Of a DNA stretch of 64,000 nucleotides, positions 34,109 through 47,649 are shown one piece after another. Source of the DNA: Novosphingobium barchaimii LL02 (lineage in GTDB: Bacteria > Pseudomonadota > Alphaproteobacteria > Sphingomonadales > Sphingomonadaceae); contig NZ_KQ130452.1 of NCBI RefSeq assembly GCF_001046635.1, positions 1,042,668-1,106,667 on the forward strand, given 5' to 3'. The position numbers and the translations under genes are program-made. How positions within the stretch are numbered: the stretch's first letter is position 1; each line of letters opens with the position of its first letter. Under the pieces are notes generated by a model. It made no database searches, was not told the origin of the DNA, and saw only the letters and a list, made by a program, of their open reading frames with translations.

Positions 34109-36493
34109 TTGAGCGGTACCCCTTTGCGCGTGAATATAAGGACACCTGCCAGCAAAGCCCTTCCGAAAGAGCTTCCCGCTCTTGCGGTGCTGGGTCTGTC
34201 CGATTCTGGCGACGGGGACTGGGGCCGCCTGCGCGGGCTTCAGTACTCGACCCTTTGGCGCACAGCCTTTACCCGCATTACCACCCAGGCCACAGCGGCG
34301 CTGGCCGTCAGCTTGCTGCTGCTGGGCCGTGTGCATCCCGCGGCCATCGCATCATGGCTTTTGCTGCTCGCCCTTACCCACTGCCACGGCTACCGCATCG
34401 ACCGCTCGCTGGCCGACACCGACCGCCGCCAAGTCACCCGTGACGAGGTCAAGGCGCAGATGCTCGGTTCCATCGGCAACAGCCTGGCCTGGGCCCTGCC
34501 CCTATGCGGACTGGCCCTGTTCGTGGACTCGCAGACGCAAGTGAAAGTGTGGACCGTGCTCGCCATGCTGATGGCGGCATCGGTGATATTGATCCCGGCC
34601 GTACCGATGAACACGCTGGTGTTCTCCGGCATCGTCGGCGGCGCGGCCGTCGCCGCTTTCGTAGTGCGAGCCAGCTACGACATGGCCGCGATCGCGATAC
34701 TGTTCATGGGCATCATCCTGCTCGGCGCGATCGAGGGTGCCCGCCGTTATCTCGCCGCGAAAATTGCCGAGGCCGGCATGGCCGAAAAGGACGAAGTCGT
34801 CTCGCTCCTGCTGCGCGAGTTCGAGGAAGGCCAGGCGGACTGGCTGTGGCAGATAGACACAGGCCGCCGGGTTCGCTCGGTCTCTCCGCGCTTCGCCTAT
34901 GCTTTGGACCGCGATGCCGCCGGGGCTGAGGGCATGCCCCTGATCCAGCTGATCTCCGGCCCCGCATGGGAAACCGGCCAGTTCCCTCCCAGCCTGCACG
35001 AACTGGCTGAACGGTTGAAACGGCGCGAACCATTCTCGAATCTGCTGGTGCGGGCGATGATCGACGGACAATCACGCTGGTGGGAACTTTCCGGAACTCC
35101 CCGCATCAACGAAAACGGCGTTTTCGAAGGTTTCCGCGGCGTCGGCTCGGACGTTACCGAAGCGCGTGAGAATTCCGACAAGATCGCCTGGCTTGCCCGG
35201 TATGACACGCTGACTGGCCTGCCCAACCGCATGATGCTGACCGAGACGATGGCCGGCGCACTCGACTACGCAGACAAGTGGCGCACCCGCTGCGCCTTTC
35301 TGATGATCGACCTCGACCGCTTCAAGGCCGTCAACGACACTTTGGGCCACCATGTCGGCGATCAGCTGCTGGCCCGCGTCTCGGAGCGACTCAAGGAGCA
35401 GATGAGCGAGAACGAGCTATGCGGCCGCCTGGGCGGCGATGAGTTCGCCATCGTCGTGCGCGATGCCACCGATGCCAAGCAGATTGACCAGGTCGCCCGG
35501 CGCGTGATTGATCGCCTGTCGCAGCCTTACGAGATCGACCATCACACGTTGTTCATCGGCGCATCCATCGGCTCAGCCATGGGCCCCCGCGACGGCTCCA
35601 GCGTCGAAACGCTGATGCGCAACGCCGACCTCGCGCTCTACCGCTCGAAGGACACCGGCGGCAACGCCCACTGCACCTATGAGCCCGCGCTCCACGCCCA
35701 TGCCGAAGAACGGCGCAAGCTGGAATTCGCGCTGCGCCGCGCCATGGACCGCAAGGAGTTCCACGTCGTCTACCAGCCGGTGGTCGATGCGATATCCGAG
35801 GCCGTGCTCAGTTTCGAGGCTCTGCTGCGCTGGGACAATGCGGAACTTGGCGCGGTGAGCCCCGCCAAGTTCGTGCCGCTGGCGGAAGATACCCGCCTCA
35901 TCGTTCCGATCGGGGAATGGGTCCTTCGCGAAGCCTGCCGCGAGGCGATGAACTGGCCACCACATGTACGCGTGGCGGTGAACGTCTCGGGCGAACAATT
36001 GCTGGACAGCAACTTCGCAGCCAGCGTCGTGGGCGCGCTTTCGGGCAGCGGCCTCCCCGCACACCGGCTCGAGATCGAGGTAACCGAAAGCATCTTCCTG
36101 CGCGATGCCAGCCAGGCGCGCGCGGCGCTGGAACAGATCATGAGCCTGGGCTGCGCGGTCGCGCTCGACGATTTCGGCACCGGCTATTCCTCGCTGGGTT
36201 ACCTGCGCAAGCTGCGCTTTTCGACGATCAAGGTCGACCGCTCGTTCGTGCAGGGCGCGGCCACCGGCAATGCAGAAAGCCTTGCCATAATCCGCGCCGT
36301 AGTCGCCATGGCGGACAGCCTTGGCATGTCGACCACGGCCGAGGGGGCGGAAACCGAGAAGCAGGTGCAAGTCATCCGCAAGCTGGGCTGCCGCAAGATC
36401 CAAGGCTATTTCTTCGGTCGCCCAATGTCACCGAACGACGCGCAGGGCCTGTTCCGCAACCAGGCCCTTCCCGCCCGCCAGAGCGTAGCCTGA
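34109..36493 (+). CDS. membrane-bound GGDEF-EAL protein (cyclic-di-GMP turnover)
   Basis: This 794-residue protein has an N-terminal membrane region with about five to six helices (60-210), a PAS-like domain (about 245-355), a GGDEF domain (365-525) and an EAL domain (540-785). The cyclase motif GGDEF (442-446) is intact, but the inhibitory RxxD site is replaced by SENE (433-436), so product inhibition is probably lost. The EAL side has EALLRW (570-575), NVSGEQL, ESIFL and DDFGTGYSSL, so phosphodiesterase activity is also likely. The start is uncertain: TTG at 34109 gives the longest form; GTG at 34130 is an alternative. Confidence 0.9.
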   Translation: MSGTPLRVNIRTPASKALPKELPALAVLGLSDSGDGDWGRLRGLQYSTLWRTAFTRITTQATAALAVSLLLLGRVHPAAIASWLLLLALTHCHGYRIDRSLADTDRRQVTRDEVKAQMLGSIGNSLAWALPLCGLALFVDSQTQVKVWTVLAMLMAASVILIPAVPMNTLVFSGIVGGAAVAAFVVRASYDMAAIAILFMGIILLGAIEGARRYLAAKIAEAGMAEKDEVVSLLLREFEEGQADWLWQIDTGRRVRSVSPRFAYALDRDAAGAEGMPLIQLISGPAWETGQFPPSLHELAERLKRREPFSNLLVRAMIDGQSRWWELSGTPRINENGVFEGFRGVGSDVTEARENSDKIAWLARYDTLTGLPNRMMLTETMAGALDYADKWRTRCAFLMIDLDRFKAVNDTLGHHVGDQLLARVSERLKEQMSENELCGRLGGDEFAIVVRDATDAKQIDQVARRVIDRLSQPYEIDHHTLFIGASIGSAMGPRDGSSVETLMRNADLALYRSKDTGGNAHCTYEPALHAHAEERRKLEFALRRAMDRKEFHVVYQPVVDAISEAVLSFEALLRWDNAELGAVSPAKFVPLAEDTRLIVPIGEWVLREACREAMNWPPHVRVAVNVSGEQLLDSNFAASVVGALSGSGLPAHRLEIEVTESIFLRDASQARAALEQIMSLGCAVALDDFGTGYSSLGYLRKLRFSTIKVDRSFVQGAATGNAESLAIIRAVVAMADSLGMSTTAEGAETEKQVQVIRKLGCRKIQGYFFGRPMSPNDAQGLFRNQALPARQSVA

Positions 36494-36572
36494 GCGCCCC
36501 GGGTCAGGCCGAGTTCATGCTGCATGTGCGAGAAAACGTGCGATCCCAGTTTTCGCACGAAAGCCTGTCCCC

Positions 36573-36749
36573 ATGCCCGTTATCGGATGCCTGCTGCTGA
36601 TAGTCCTGCCGCTGCTCGGTCTGGCCGGCGGAGGGTTCGTGGGGGGCGCAGAGGGTGCGAAATGGGGCGCGGGCGCCGGCTTTGCAGCAGCGATGGTGGT
36701 GCTCGGCGCAGGTTCCTATGCGTTTATCAAAGGCATACGCGGACGCTGA
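36573..36749 (+). CDS. small glycine-rich membrane protein
   Basis: This 58-residue protein has two hydrophobic segments, CLLLIVLPLLGLAGGGFVGG and AGFAAAMVVLGAGSYAF, separated by a short charged loop (AEGAKWG), and ends with the basic tail KGIRGR. Start ATG at 36573 and stop TGA at 36747-36749. The Gly-rich middle is similar to glycine-zipper inner-membrane proteins. It lies 80 bp after the GGDEF-EAL gene, so it could be cotranscribed. Function unknown. It was below the usual length cut-off for gene calling. Confidence 0.6.
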   Translation: MPVIGCLLLIVLPLLGLAGGGFVGGAEGAKWGAGAGFAAAMVVLGAGSYAFIKGIRGR

Positions 36750-36755
36750 GACGCG

Positions 36756-37535
36756 TCAGCCGAATACGGCGACCGACTGCATCCCGGAGATCGCCGGAAC
36801 GCCATCCGCGCGCCACTGCATGATATGCTCGCTCGCCCCGCCATGCGCCGCGTGCTCGCTCGTCGAACGGATCAGCCACCAGCCGTCGGCGTCCGGGCGC
36901 GGGTCCAGAACATTGACGTGCCACTGCATCGACGAAATCGGCACGCGGAACGACAGCAACGGCCATACCGCCACCGGGAGCGCATCGCCGCACAGCACCG
37001 CTTCGACTTCAGGGTGGAGGCCGCCGCGCTCTCGGGGGCGGACCCACCAGCATAAATCCGCCTCTCCCAGCATCGCTCTAGGCATGGCGAAGCGGACGTC
37101 GAAATGGTTACGCAGGAAGGCCGGAGCCTGATCCATCGGGACCGGCGGCGCATCAACTAGCGGGATAGCCTCTTCGGGCATCGCGTAATGATCGATGGCA
37201 AGAGCGCTCTCGATCGGGCGCATGAAGACGAAACTGGCGCAAAAACCGACCCCGCCCTTGCCGGTAAGTTCGGCGGCAACCCAAGTCGCATTGCGCCCCT
37301 GCCGCAGCACTCTCGCCCGTGCCTCGATGCGCCCGGCAAGCGGTGCGATCATCGAAAACTGGCCCGAGCGCAGCGGCGCAAGCTCATCTGAAACCCCGCG
37401 CGCCGCAGCCACCGCTATGGCGGAGGTCAGCCCGCCATAGGCGGTGCGCCCCTGCAACCAATCCTCAGTGATTTCCAGCGAAAAGCCGTTCTCAAGCGGC
37501 TCTGCCTCGGCCAGCATGGTTCCGAGGCCCGCCAT
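36756..37535 (-). CDS. acyl-CoA thioesterase, double-hotdog family
   Basis: This 259-residue enzyme has two hotdog domains of the TesB-like type: an N-terminal one with GRTAYGGLTSAIAVAAARG and a C-terminal one with LCWWVRPRERGGLHPEVEAVLCGDAL and SSMQWHVNV. It should hydrolyse acyl-CoA thioesters; chain length is unknown. The ATG at 37535 overlaps the stop of the upstream gene as TGATG, so translation is coupled. It is the last gene of the propionyl-CoA operon, where it might relieve build-up of acyl-CoA. Confidence 0.82.
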   Translation of the reverse strand: MAGLGTMLAEAEPLENGFSLEITEDWLQGRTAYGGLTSAIAVAAARGVSDELAPLRSGQFSMIAPLAGRIEARARVLRQGRNATWVAAELTGKGGVGFCASFVFMRPIESALAIDHYAMPEEAIPLVDAPPVPMDQAPAFLRNHFDVRFAMPRAMLGEADLCWWVRPRERGGLHPEVEAVLCGDALPVAVWPLLSFRVPISSMQWHVNVLDPRPDADGWWLIRSTSEHAAHGGASEHIMQWRADGVPAISGMQSVAVFG

Positions 37536-37906
37536 CAAAAAAGCCGTGATCCGTTGGGCACCGCCTTGTCCGGGGAAAACAGGACCACTCTGCCCTCCGC
37601 ATCCGCGAAGCCCATCGTCAGCACTTCCGACAGAGCCTTGCCGATCTGGCGGACGGGGAAGTTTACCACCGCCGCCACCTGCCGCCCGACAAGCTCCTCG
37701 GGAGAATAGAGCGCGGCCACCTGGCCAACGCTCTTCTTCTCACCGATGCCGGGACCGAAATCGATCCGCAGCTTGTAGCTTGGTTTGCGCGCGCCTTCGT
37801 AAACTTCCGCCGCCACTACGGTGCCGATGCGGATGTCTACTTTCAGGAAATCGTCGAAGCCGATCTCTTCGGCTGCGAGCGCGGCAGGGTCGTGATCGAG
37901 GTGCAT
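37535..37906 (-). CDS. tRNA-binding-domain protein, CsaA-like
   Basis: This 123-residue protein is a single tRNA-binding OB fold: FLKVDIRIGTVVAAEVYEGARKPSYKLRIDFG, then SVGQVAALYSPEELVGRQVAAVVNFPVRQIG and EVLTMGFADAEG. This is the CsaA/YgjH layout, homologous to the C-terminal domain of methionyl-tRNA synthetase. Bacterial CsaA was linked to protein export; the biochemical role is unclear. It starts one base after the pccA stop and overlaps the thioesterase gene. Confidence 0.85.
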   Translation of the reverse strand: MHLDHDPAALAAEEIGFDDFLKVDIRIGTVVAAEVYEGARKPSYKLRIDFGPGIGEKKSVGQVAALYSPEELVGRQVAAVVNFPVRQIGKALSEVLTMGFADAEGRVVLFSPDKAVPNGSRLF

Positions 37907-37907
37907 C

Positions 37908-39910
<2,003 letters not shown>

Positions 39911-39929
<19 letters not shown>

Positions 39930-40786
39930 GTAACCTCAAAGCCCCATTCAGCGTCATGCTTGTTATCGGTCGGAAACAGGAACTGCAGCGCCTGCGGTGC
40001 AAGCGTGTGATAAGCGGTCGCATGCGTCAGGTCCTCACGTGGGACGAGACAGACGAGCGGTCCACTTGCATCCGCAACGACTTTCGCCGCCTGCGCGGTT
40101 TCCGGCCCTTCGTTGGAATACGTCAGGAACAGGGGGCCGCGCTGCCGGTCGGCAGCGAGAAGGCCCGCAGCTGCTTTCGCAAGCGCGCCGTCGTCCCACC
40201 ACAGGCTCGCGTCGATAGCGGCGTAGCGGTGGAACAGCCCGGGCTCGCGCAGCCAGATTTCAGTGATGAACAGTCCAGCCAGCGATTCGCCAATCACGCC
40301 GTCATCGCCGTTGGTGCGATAGGTCGCCTCAACCAACGGCTTCACCTGGTCACGCAGGAAAGTGCGGAAAGCGGCGGACTGTCCTGCCGTAGGATATTGT
40401 TTGCGCTGGCCTGCATTACCGGGGCTGCCGATCAGTTCGGCCCGCCGGTCCTTGCTCTCGATCCCGACGACGATCACCGGCAGCGAACGCCCCCATACGG
40501 CGTTCAGCGCACTGGTTCCGGCGATGTGGAGGAAGTCCTGCGAAAGTCCGCCGTCGATGAGATAGAGGACGGGGTAGCGCGTATTTCCCTGCCCGTAGCC
40601 ATCGGGCAGGTAGACGTTCACCTGCCGCATATCGTCCTTGGCAAAGGGAATGAGGTGCGTTTCGCCGATCGTGATCGGCACGGCAGCAGAAGGTGCCACA
40701 GCCGCAGACGGCGCGGCCGCCACGGCGCAAGGTGCGGAAAAAAGGCAGGCCAACGCCAGCAGCATTGAGCCCGCGCTTTTCATCAT
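39911..40786 (-). CDS. secreted esterase, BesA/IroE-like alpha/beta hydrolase
   Basis: This 291-residue protein has a signal peptide (residues 1-25, [21 protein letters not shown]) and an esterase fold of the PF00756 type: [36 protein letters not shown], and the nucleophile motif GESLAG with Ser168. The catalytic His is likely in [11 protein letters not shown]. Related enzymes hydrolyse ferric siderophore esters or acyl esters. It starts by ATGA overlap with bioB and ends inside the pccA start, so it is tightly embedded in the propionyl-CoA operon although its product leaves the cytoplasm. Substrate unknown. Confidence 0.83.
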
Positions 40787-41847
40787 TCGGCAGCTTCCAG
40801 CTTGGCGCAGCCTTTGGGCATGCGCTGGGCTTCCACCTGCCCCGGCGTCAGGTCGATCGCCATCGGCTTGATGCCCAGACGCGCGAACATCGCCAGGTCG
40901 TTGTCGTCGCCCGAATTGGGTGCAGTGAGCAGCTTGTCGCCGGTGAAAATCGAGTTTGCGCCGGCCATGAAGCACATCGCCTGCGTCATATCGGACATCG
41001 CTTCGCGGCCCGCGGAAAGGCGCACCATCGACAGCGGCATGGTAATGCGCGCCACGGCCACGGTGCGCACGAACTCGACATCGTCGATCTTGGCGAGCGG
41101 GGTATCGGCCAGCATGTCGCCCAGCACGGTCCCCTTTACCGGCACCAGCGCGTTGACCGGCACCGACTGCGGATGATCCGGCAGCGTGGCGAGCGTGTGG
41201 ACGAAGCCCACACGGTCCGCGCGCGTTTCACCCATGCCGACGATGCCGCCCGAGCAGACGTTGATGCCCGCCATCCGCACGTTCGAAAGTGTGTCGAGGC
41301 GGTCGTCCATGGTGCGCGTGGTGATGACCTGGTCGTAGCGCTCAGGCGAAGTGTCGATGTTGTGGTTGTAGTAATCCAGCCCCGCGTCCGAAAGCATGTC
41401 GGCCTGATCGGGGGTGAGCATCCCCAGCGTCATGCAGGTTTCGAGGCCCATGGAGCGCACGCCTTTCACCATTTCGATGATGGCGGGCATGTCGCGGTCC
41501 TTGGGGTTGCGCCAGGCGGCGCCCATGCAGAAGCGGGTCGAGCCCTGATCGCGTGCCTGCGCGGCGCGCTGGAGGACCTGCTGGACTTCCATCAGTTTGG
41601 TCGCCTTGACCCCGCTGTCGGCTTTGACCGACTGCGAGCAATAGCCGCAATCCTCGACGCAACCGCCGGTCTTGATCGAGAGCAGCGTCGAAAGCTGCAC
41701 TTCGTTGGCCTTGTGGTTGGCGCGGTGAACCTCGGCTGCGCGAAACACCAGCTCGGTGAACGGCAGGTCGAACAGACCAGCAATTTCCTCACGGGTCCAG
41801 TCGGTGCGAGCCACAGTCGGGGCGGCGACGGCGGGGGTATCAGTCAT
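40783..41847 (-). CDS. bioB: biotin synthase
   Basis: BioB inserts sulfur into dethiobiotin. The 354 residues include the radical-SAM cluster motif with three Cys ([13 protein letters not shown]), [13 protein letters not shown], and GGIVGMGE, and the C-terminal FTGDKLLT with the auxiliary-cluster Arg region. Two ATGs lie at 41853 and 41847; I prefer 41847 because the GAGG site is then at a normal distance (seven bases). The rest of the biotin pathway is absent. The gene lies between the mutase and the carboxylase subunit that needs biotin. Confidence 0.95.
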   Translation of the reverse strand: MTDTPAVAAPTVARTDWTREEIAGLFDLPFTELVFRAAEVHRANHKANEVQLSTLLSIKTGGCVEDCGYCSQSVKADSGVKATKLMEVQQVLQRAAQARDQGSTRFCMGAAWRNPKDRDMPAIIEMVKGVRSMGLETCMTLGMLTPDQADMLSDAGLDYYNHNIDTSPERYDQVITTRTMDDRLDTLSNVRMAGINVCSGGIVGMGETRADRVGFVHTLATLPDHPQSVPVNALVPVKGTVLGDMLADTPLAKIDDVEFVRTVAVARITMPLSMVRLSAGREAMSDMTQAMCFMAGANSIFTGDKLLTAPNSGDDNDLAMFARLGIKPMAIDLTPGQVEAQRMPKGCAKLEAAE

Positions 41848-41947
41848 AGTCATTCCTCAGGCAGCATCGTCGGCATGGGGGCCAGTGCCCAGCCATAGAG
41901 CCTGGAGCCGTCCCTTGCCAGTTCTCGCACGCGCCCCTGCACAGCGC

Positions 41948-44107
41948 TTACTCGGCCGCCTGCAGTTCGGAACCGGCCGGCGGCATGTTGTGGCCCAGCA
42001 GGCGCAGCACGTCGGCGGCGCATTCGACCACGTTCGAGCCGGGACCGTAGATGCCCTGCACGCCGGAATTGCGCAGATATTCATAGTCTTTCGCGGGGAT
42101 CACACCGCCTGCGATCACCTTGATATCGCCGCGGCCGGCATCGCGCAGCTGCTGTATCAATTCGGGGATCAGCGTCTTGTGGCCTGCGGCAAGGCTGGAG
42201 GCGCCAACAACGTCGACTTCGTTCTCGAGTGCCAGCACCACGGTTTCCTCGGGAGTCTGGAACAACGGCCCCGAATAGACGTCGAAGCCCATGTCGCCAA
42301 AGGCCGATGCGATGACGTTGGCGCCCCGGTCGTGGCCGTCCTGGCCCATCTTGGCGACGAGCAGCTTGGGCTTGCGGCCCAGACGGCGCTCCACCGCAGC
42401 GACGCCGTCGAGCACCTGCTGCCAGCGGCTGTCGCCTTCGTAAGGGGCGCCGTAAACGCCCTTCACCGGGGTCGGCTGGGTGCCGTAGCGCTCGAAGCTC
42501 TCTTCCATCGCGGACGAGATTTCGCCCAGCGTGGCGCGGGCGCGGGCGGCTTCCACCGCGAGGGCGAGGAGGTTGTTCTCGATGCTGGCGGGCGATGCGG
42601 CGCCTGCCGCCAGCGCTTTCAAGGCAGCCTGGCAGACGGCTTCGTCCCGATCCGCCTTCATCTTGTTGATGCGGGCGATCTGGCCTTCGCGGACCTTGGC
42701 GTTGTCGATGTCGAGCGTCTCGATCGCGTCCTCGGCGGCGAGGCGGTACTTGTTGACGCCGACGATCACGTCGTCACCCCGGTCGACACGCGCCTGGCGC
42801 GAAGCGGCGGCGGTTTCGATCATCGCCTTGGGCCAGCCGGCGGCGACTGCCTTGGCCATGCCGCCCTCGGCCTGGACACGCTCGATGATTTCCCAGGCCT
42901 GATCGACCAGCTGCTGCGTCAGCGATTCGATGTAGTAGGACCCACCCAGCGGATCGACGACATTGCACATGCCGGTCTCCTCCTGGATGATGATCTGCGT
43001 ATTGCGGGCGATGCGCGCCGAAAAATCGGTCGGCAGCGCGATCGCCTCGTCCAGCGCATTGGTGTGCAGCGACTGGGTGCCGCCCAGCATCGAGGCCATC
43101 GCCTCGACCGTGGTGCGGATGACGTTGTTGTAGGGGTCCTGCTCCTGCAGGGACACGCCCGAGGTCTGGCAGTGGGTGCGCAGCATCTTCGAACGCTCGT
43201 CCTTGGCGCCAAGGTCAGTCATAACCCGGTGCCACAGCACGCGCGCGGCGCGCAGCTTGGCGATCTCCATGAAGAAGTTCATGCCGATGGCGAAGAAGAA
43301 CGACAGACGGCCCGCGAACTTGTCGATGTCGAGGCCCGAGGCAACGCCGTACTTCACATATTCCGCGCCGTCGGCGATGGTGAAGGCCAGTTCCTGGACC
43401 TGCGTCGCGCCTGCTTCCTGCATGTGATAGCCGGAAATCGAGATCGAGTTGAACTTGGGCATTTCGCGGCTGGTGTAACCGAAAATGTCCGAGATGATCC
43501 GCATCGAAGGCTCGGGCGGGTAGATGTAGGTGTTGCGGACCATGAACTCCTTGAGGATGTCGTTCTGGATGGTCCCGTCGAGCAGCTTGCGGTCGACGCC
43601 CTGTTCCTCGCCGGCGACGATGAAGAAGGCCAGGATCGGGATCACCGCGCCGTTCATCGTCATCGAGACCGACATCTTGTCGAGCGGGATGCCGTCGAAC
43701 AGGATCTTCATGTCCTCGACCGAGTCGATCGCAACGCCGGCCTTGCCGACATCGCCAACCACGCGGGGGTGGTCCGAATCGTAACCGCGGTGGGTGGCAA
43801 GGTCGAAGGCGACCGACAGACCCTTCTGCCCGGCGGCAAGGTTACGGCGGTAAAAAGCGTTCGATTCCTCGGCGGTGGAGAAACCGGCGTACTGGCGGAT
43901 GGTCCAGGGGCGGCCCGCATACATCGAGGCTCGGACGCCGCGCGTGAACGGCGCGTAGCCCGGCAGGCCGGGGTCCACGGTCACGTCCTCGGCGGTGTAG
44001 AGCGGCTTGACCGCGATGCCTTCAGGCGTGTTCCAGGTCAGGTCCCTGCCCTTGACCTCCTTGTCAGCCGCTGCCTGCCAAGTCTCGATGGTGGGTTTAT
44101 CAGTCAT
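41948..44107 (-). CDS. scpA: methylmalonyl-CoA mutase
   Basis: This adenosylcobalamin enzyme converts methylmalonyl-CoA to succinyl-CoA. The 719 residues form one chain: an N-terminal substrate barrel ([20 protein letters not shown], then [13 protein letters not shown]) and a C-terminal B12 domain with [11 protein letters not shown] (axial His592), SSLAAGH and GGVIPAKDY. It is the single-subunit active form, like the human enzyme and E. coli ScpA. The mutase chaperone MeaB is not in the window. It lies after mce and before bioB in the operon. Confidence 0.97.
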   Translation of the reverse strand: MTDKPTIETWQAAADKEVKGRDLTWNTPEGIAVKPLYTAEDVTVDPGLPGYAPFTRGVRASMYAGRPWTIRQYAGFSTAEESNAFYRRNLAAGQKGLSVAFDLATHRGYDSDHPRVVGDVGKAGVAIDSVEDMKILFDGIPLDKMSVSMTMNGAVIPILAFFIVAGEEQGVDRKLLDGTIQNDILKEFMVRNTYIYPPEPSMRIISDIFGYTSREMPKFNSISISGYHMQEAGATQVQELAFTIADGAEYVKYGVASGLDIDKFAGRLSFFFAIGMNFFMEIAKLRAARVLWHRVMTDLGAKDERSKMLRTHCQTSGVSLQEQDPYNNVIRTTVEAMASMLGGTQSLHTNALDEAIALPTDFSARIARNTQIIIQEETGMCNVVDPLGGSYYIESLTQQLVDQAWEIIERVQAEGGMAKAVAAGWPKAMIETAAASRQARVDRGDDVIVGVNKYRLAAEDAIETLDIDNAKVREGQIARINKMKADRDEAVCQAALKALAAGAASPASIENNLLALAVEAARARATLGEISSAMEESFERYGTQPTPVKGVYGAPYEGDSRWQQVLDGVAAVERRLGRKPKLLVAKMGQDGHDRGANVIASAFGDMGFDVYSGPLFQTPEETVVLALENEVDVVGASSLAAGHKTLIPELIQQLRDAGRGDIKVIAGGVIPAKDYEYLRNSGVQGIYGPGSNVVECAADVLRLLGHNMPPAGSELQAAE

Positions 44108-44126
44108 CGCCTTGCCTCGCCAATTT

Positions 44127-44219
44127 CGTCATCCTGAACGTGTTTCAGGATCCATTTTTCGATCCAATCCGTTCGTGCCTCGCCTGCACGATGGATCCTG
44201 AAACACGTTCAGGATGACG
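44127..44219. repeat. perfect 28-bp inverted repeat between mce and scpA
   Basis: Arms 44127-44154 and 44192-44219 are perfect 28-base inverted copies around a 37-base loop. The core GTCATCCTGAACGTGTTTCA recurs in many sphingomonad genomes as a dispersed palindromic unit. It lies within the propionyl-CoA operon, between the stop of mce and the start of scpA, and would form a long RNA hairpin in the transcript. Confidence 0.8.
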
Positions 44220-44232
44220 GACAAAATCACAC

Positions 44233-44670
44233 TCAGTGCGCGCCCTTGGGCGTTTCCATGATCTCGGTAAGCTGTCCGCCCATGTCCTTGGGGTGGACAA
44301 AGAAGATCATGGTTCCGTGCGCGCCGATACGCGGTTCACCCAGGACGCGTTTGCCAAGACCCTCGAACCAGGCCTTTGCCTCCTGAATGTCGGGCACTTC
44401 GTAGCAGATGTGGTGCTGGCCCCCGAGAGGGTTTTTCTCCAACCACTTGCCCACCGCCGAGTCCGGCGTGGTCGGCTGGAGCAGTTCGATCTGCGTGCCC
44501 GCAGTACCGTTTTCGCCCGGCGTGTTGACGAAACACACGCGCACCTGCTGGCTTTCCAGCACGAACGGTTCGGTCACGTCGGCGGCGCCCATCACGTCCC
44601 GGTAGAACGCGATCGAGGCGTCGAGATCGGGCGTGGCGACGCCGATGTGGTTGAGGCGGCCCAGCTTCAT
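44233..44670 (-). CDS. mce: methylmalonyl-CoA epimerase
   Basis: This 145-residue glyoxalase-fold enzyme interconverts the 2S and 2R forms of methylmalonyl-CoA, linking the carboxylase to the mutase. Paired beta-alpha-beta units start with LGRLNHIGVATPDLDASIAFYRDV and end with GGQLTEIME; the metal ligands include His (LNHIGV), Gln/Glu (QIELLQP), His (GGQHHICYEV) and Glu (LTEIME). The ATG at 44670 overlaps the thiolase stop as ATGA. Confidence 0.95.
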   Translation of the reverse strand: MKLGRLNHIGVATPDLDASIAFYRDVMGAADVTEPFVLESQQVRVCFVNTPGENGTAGTQIELLQPTTPDSAVGKWLEKNPLGGQHHICYEVPDIQEAKAWFEGLGKRVLGEPRIGAHGTMIFFVHPKDMGGQLTEIMETPKGAH

Positions 44671-45848
44671 GCGACATTCTCGATCACTAGAGCGATGCCC
44701 TGCCCGCCGCCGATGCACATCGTGACGAGGCCGTACCTGCCGCCGGTGCGCTTCAGTTCATAGGCGCACTTGATGGTGAGCATCGTGCCCGTCGCGCCGA
44801 CCGGGTGACCGATCGAAACGCCCGAACCATTGGGGTTCACCTTTTCGGGATCGAAGCCAAGGGCCCGGGCGACGGCGCAGGCCTGCGCCGCAAAAGCCTC
44901 GTTGCTCTCGATAATGTCGATCTGGTCGAGGGTCAGGCCCGCGCGCTTCAGCGCGATCGGCACCGCCACGATCGGGCCCTCGCCCATGTATTCCGGCTCG
45001 ACGCCGGCGTGGCCCCAGGCAACGATCCGGGCGAGCGGCTTGAGACCGCGCTTCTCGACCTCGGTGCCGGTGGCCAGCACCACGGCGGCGGCGCCGTCGT
45101 TGATGCCGCTGGCGTTGCCGGCGGTGACCAAACCGTCCTTCTTGAAGGCCGGCTTCATCTTGGCCAGCGTTTCCGGGGTGGTGTCGGCGCGGACATGCTC
45201 GTCGGTGTCGAATACGGTGACACCCTTGCGCGTCTTCACCTCGACGGGAAGGATCTGGTCCTTGAAGCGGCCTTCCGCGATGGCGCGGGCGGCTCGGCTG
45301 TGGCTGGTCGCGGCCAGCGCGTCCATGTCTTCACGCGAAACGTGGTGGCGCTCGGCCACGTTCTCGGCGGTGATGCCCATGTGGTATTCGCCGATGGCGT
45401 CCGACAGGCCAAGCGTCAGCGCGTCTTCCTGCGTGTTGGCGCCCATCTTCTTGCCCCAGCGCACGCCGTGGTCATGGTAAGGCACGTTCGACATCACCTC
45501 GGCGCCGCCGGCCAGCGTGACCGATGCCTCGCCCAGCTTCATCATCTGCGCGGACGAGATGATCGCCTGAACGCCCGATCCGCACAGGCGGTTCAGCGTC
45601 AGCGCGGGAGTGGCCAGCGGGATACCGGCCTTGATGCCGATCACGCGGGAAAGCGTCTGGTCGCGGGCGCTGGTCGGCATCACCTGACCGATGACGACAT
45701 GTTCGACCGCTTCGGCTTCGATGCCCGCACGCTTCAGCGCCTCGGCGGCGACAAGCGCGCCCAGATCCGACGGCATGAAGCTCTTGAGCGAGCCGCCGAA
45801 GTCGCCGACTGCCGTGCGCACGCCGCTGACGATGTAGATCTCTTCCAT
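44667..45848 (-). CDS. acetyl-CoA acetyltransferase / 3-ketoacyl-CoA thiolase
   Basis: This 393-residue thiolase has nucleophile Cys89 (NRLCGSG), His348 (GHPVGATG) and Cys378 (CIGGGQG), plus NGSGVSIGHP and NEAFAAQ. It belongs to the acetoacetyl-CoA thiolase group (AtoB/PhaA-like), though a biosynthetic or broader beta-ketothiolase cannot be excluded. In this operon it could cleave 2-methylacetoacetyl-CoA from isoleucine or 3-oxovaleryl-CoA from odd-chain acids, both giving propionyl-CoA. It overlaps mce by four bases. Confidence 0.9.
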   Translation of the reverse strand: MEEIYIVSGVRTAVGDFGGSLKSFMPSDLGALVAAEALKRAGIEAEAVEHVVIGQVMPTSARDQTLSRVIGIKAGIPLATPALTLNRLCGSGVQAIISSAQMMKLGEASVTLAGGAEVMSNVPYHDHGVRWGKKMGANTQEDALTLGLSDAIGEYHMGITAENVAERHHVSREDMDALAATSHSRAARAIAEGRFKDQILPVEVKTRKGVTVFDTDEHVRADTTPETLAKMKPAFKKDGLVTAGNASGINDGAAAVVLATGTEVEKRGLKPLARIVAWGHAGVEPEYMGEGPIVAVPIALKRAGLTLDQIDIIESNEAFAAQACAVARALGFDPEKVNPNGSGVSIGHPVGATGTMLTIKCAYELKRTGGRYGLVTMCIGGGQGIALVIENVA

Positions 45849-45967
45849 GATCTGCCTTCCAATCTTTATCTCGGTTTCGAGTGGAGGGCCTATTCGCCCT
45901 CACCCCGCGATCGCGGTACTCTCAAAAAGAACACCGCCCGCAGCCCCGACCACGCCTCCGGCGCGCG

Positions 45968-47494
<1,527 letters not shown>

Positions 47495-47649
47495 CCGGCT
47501 TCCCTATGTACCCAATGGTCGCGGCATCGAAATGCCCATGCCCCGTAAAGGCAGCTGGAAGCGCTCAGGTCAACAGTTTTAATCGCCCGGTTAACACAAT
47601 TCGTAGGGCTGTTTCGGCTATATCCGTCAGGCGATATGGGCAGCAGCGC

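Noticed and set aside
41756-44137. 793-codon plus-strand ORF opposite scpA
   Set aside because: Shadow of methylmalonyl-CoA mutase, whose motifs are unmistakable on the other strand.
44108-44232. cobalamin riboswitch before methylmalonyl-CoA mutase
   Set aside because: The gap is filled by a long inverted repeat; no B12-box-like core was seen.
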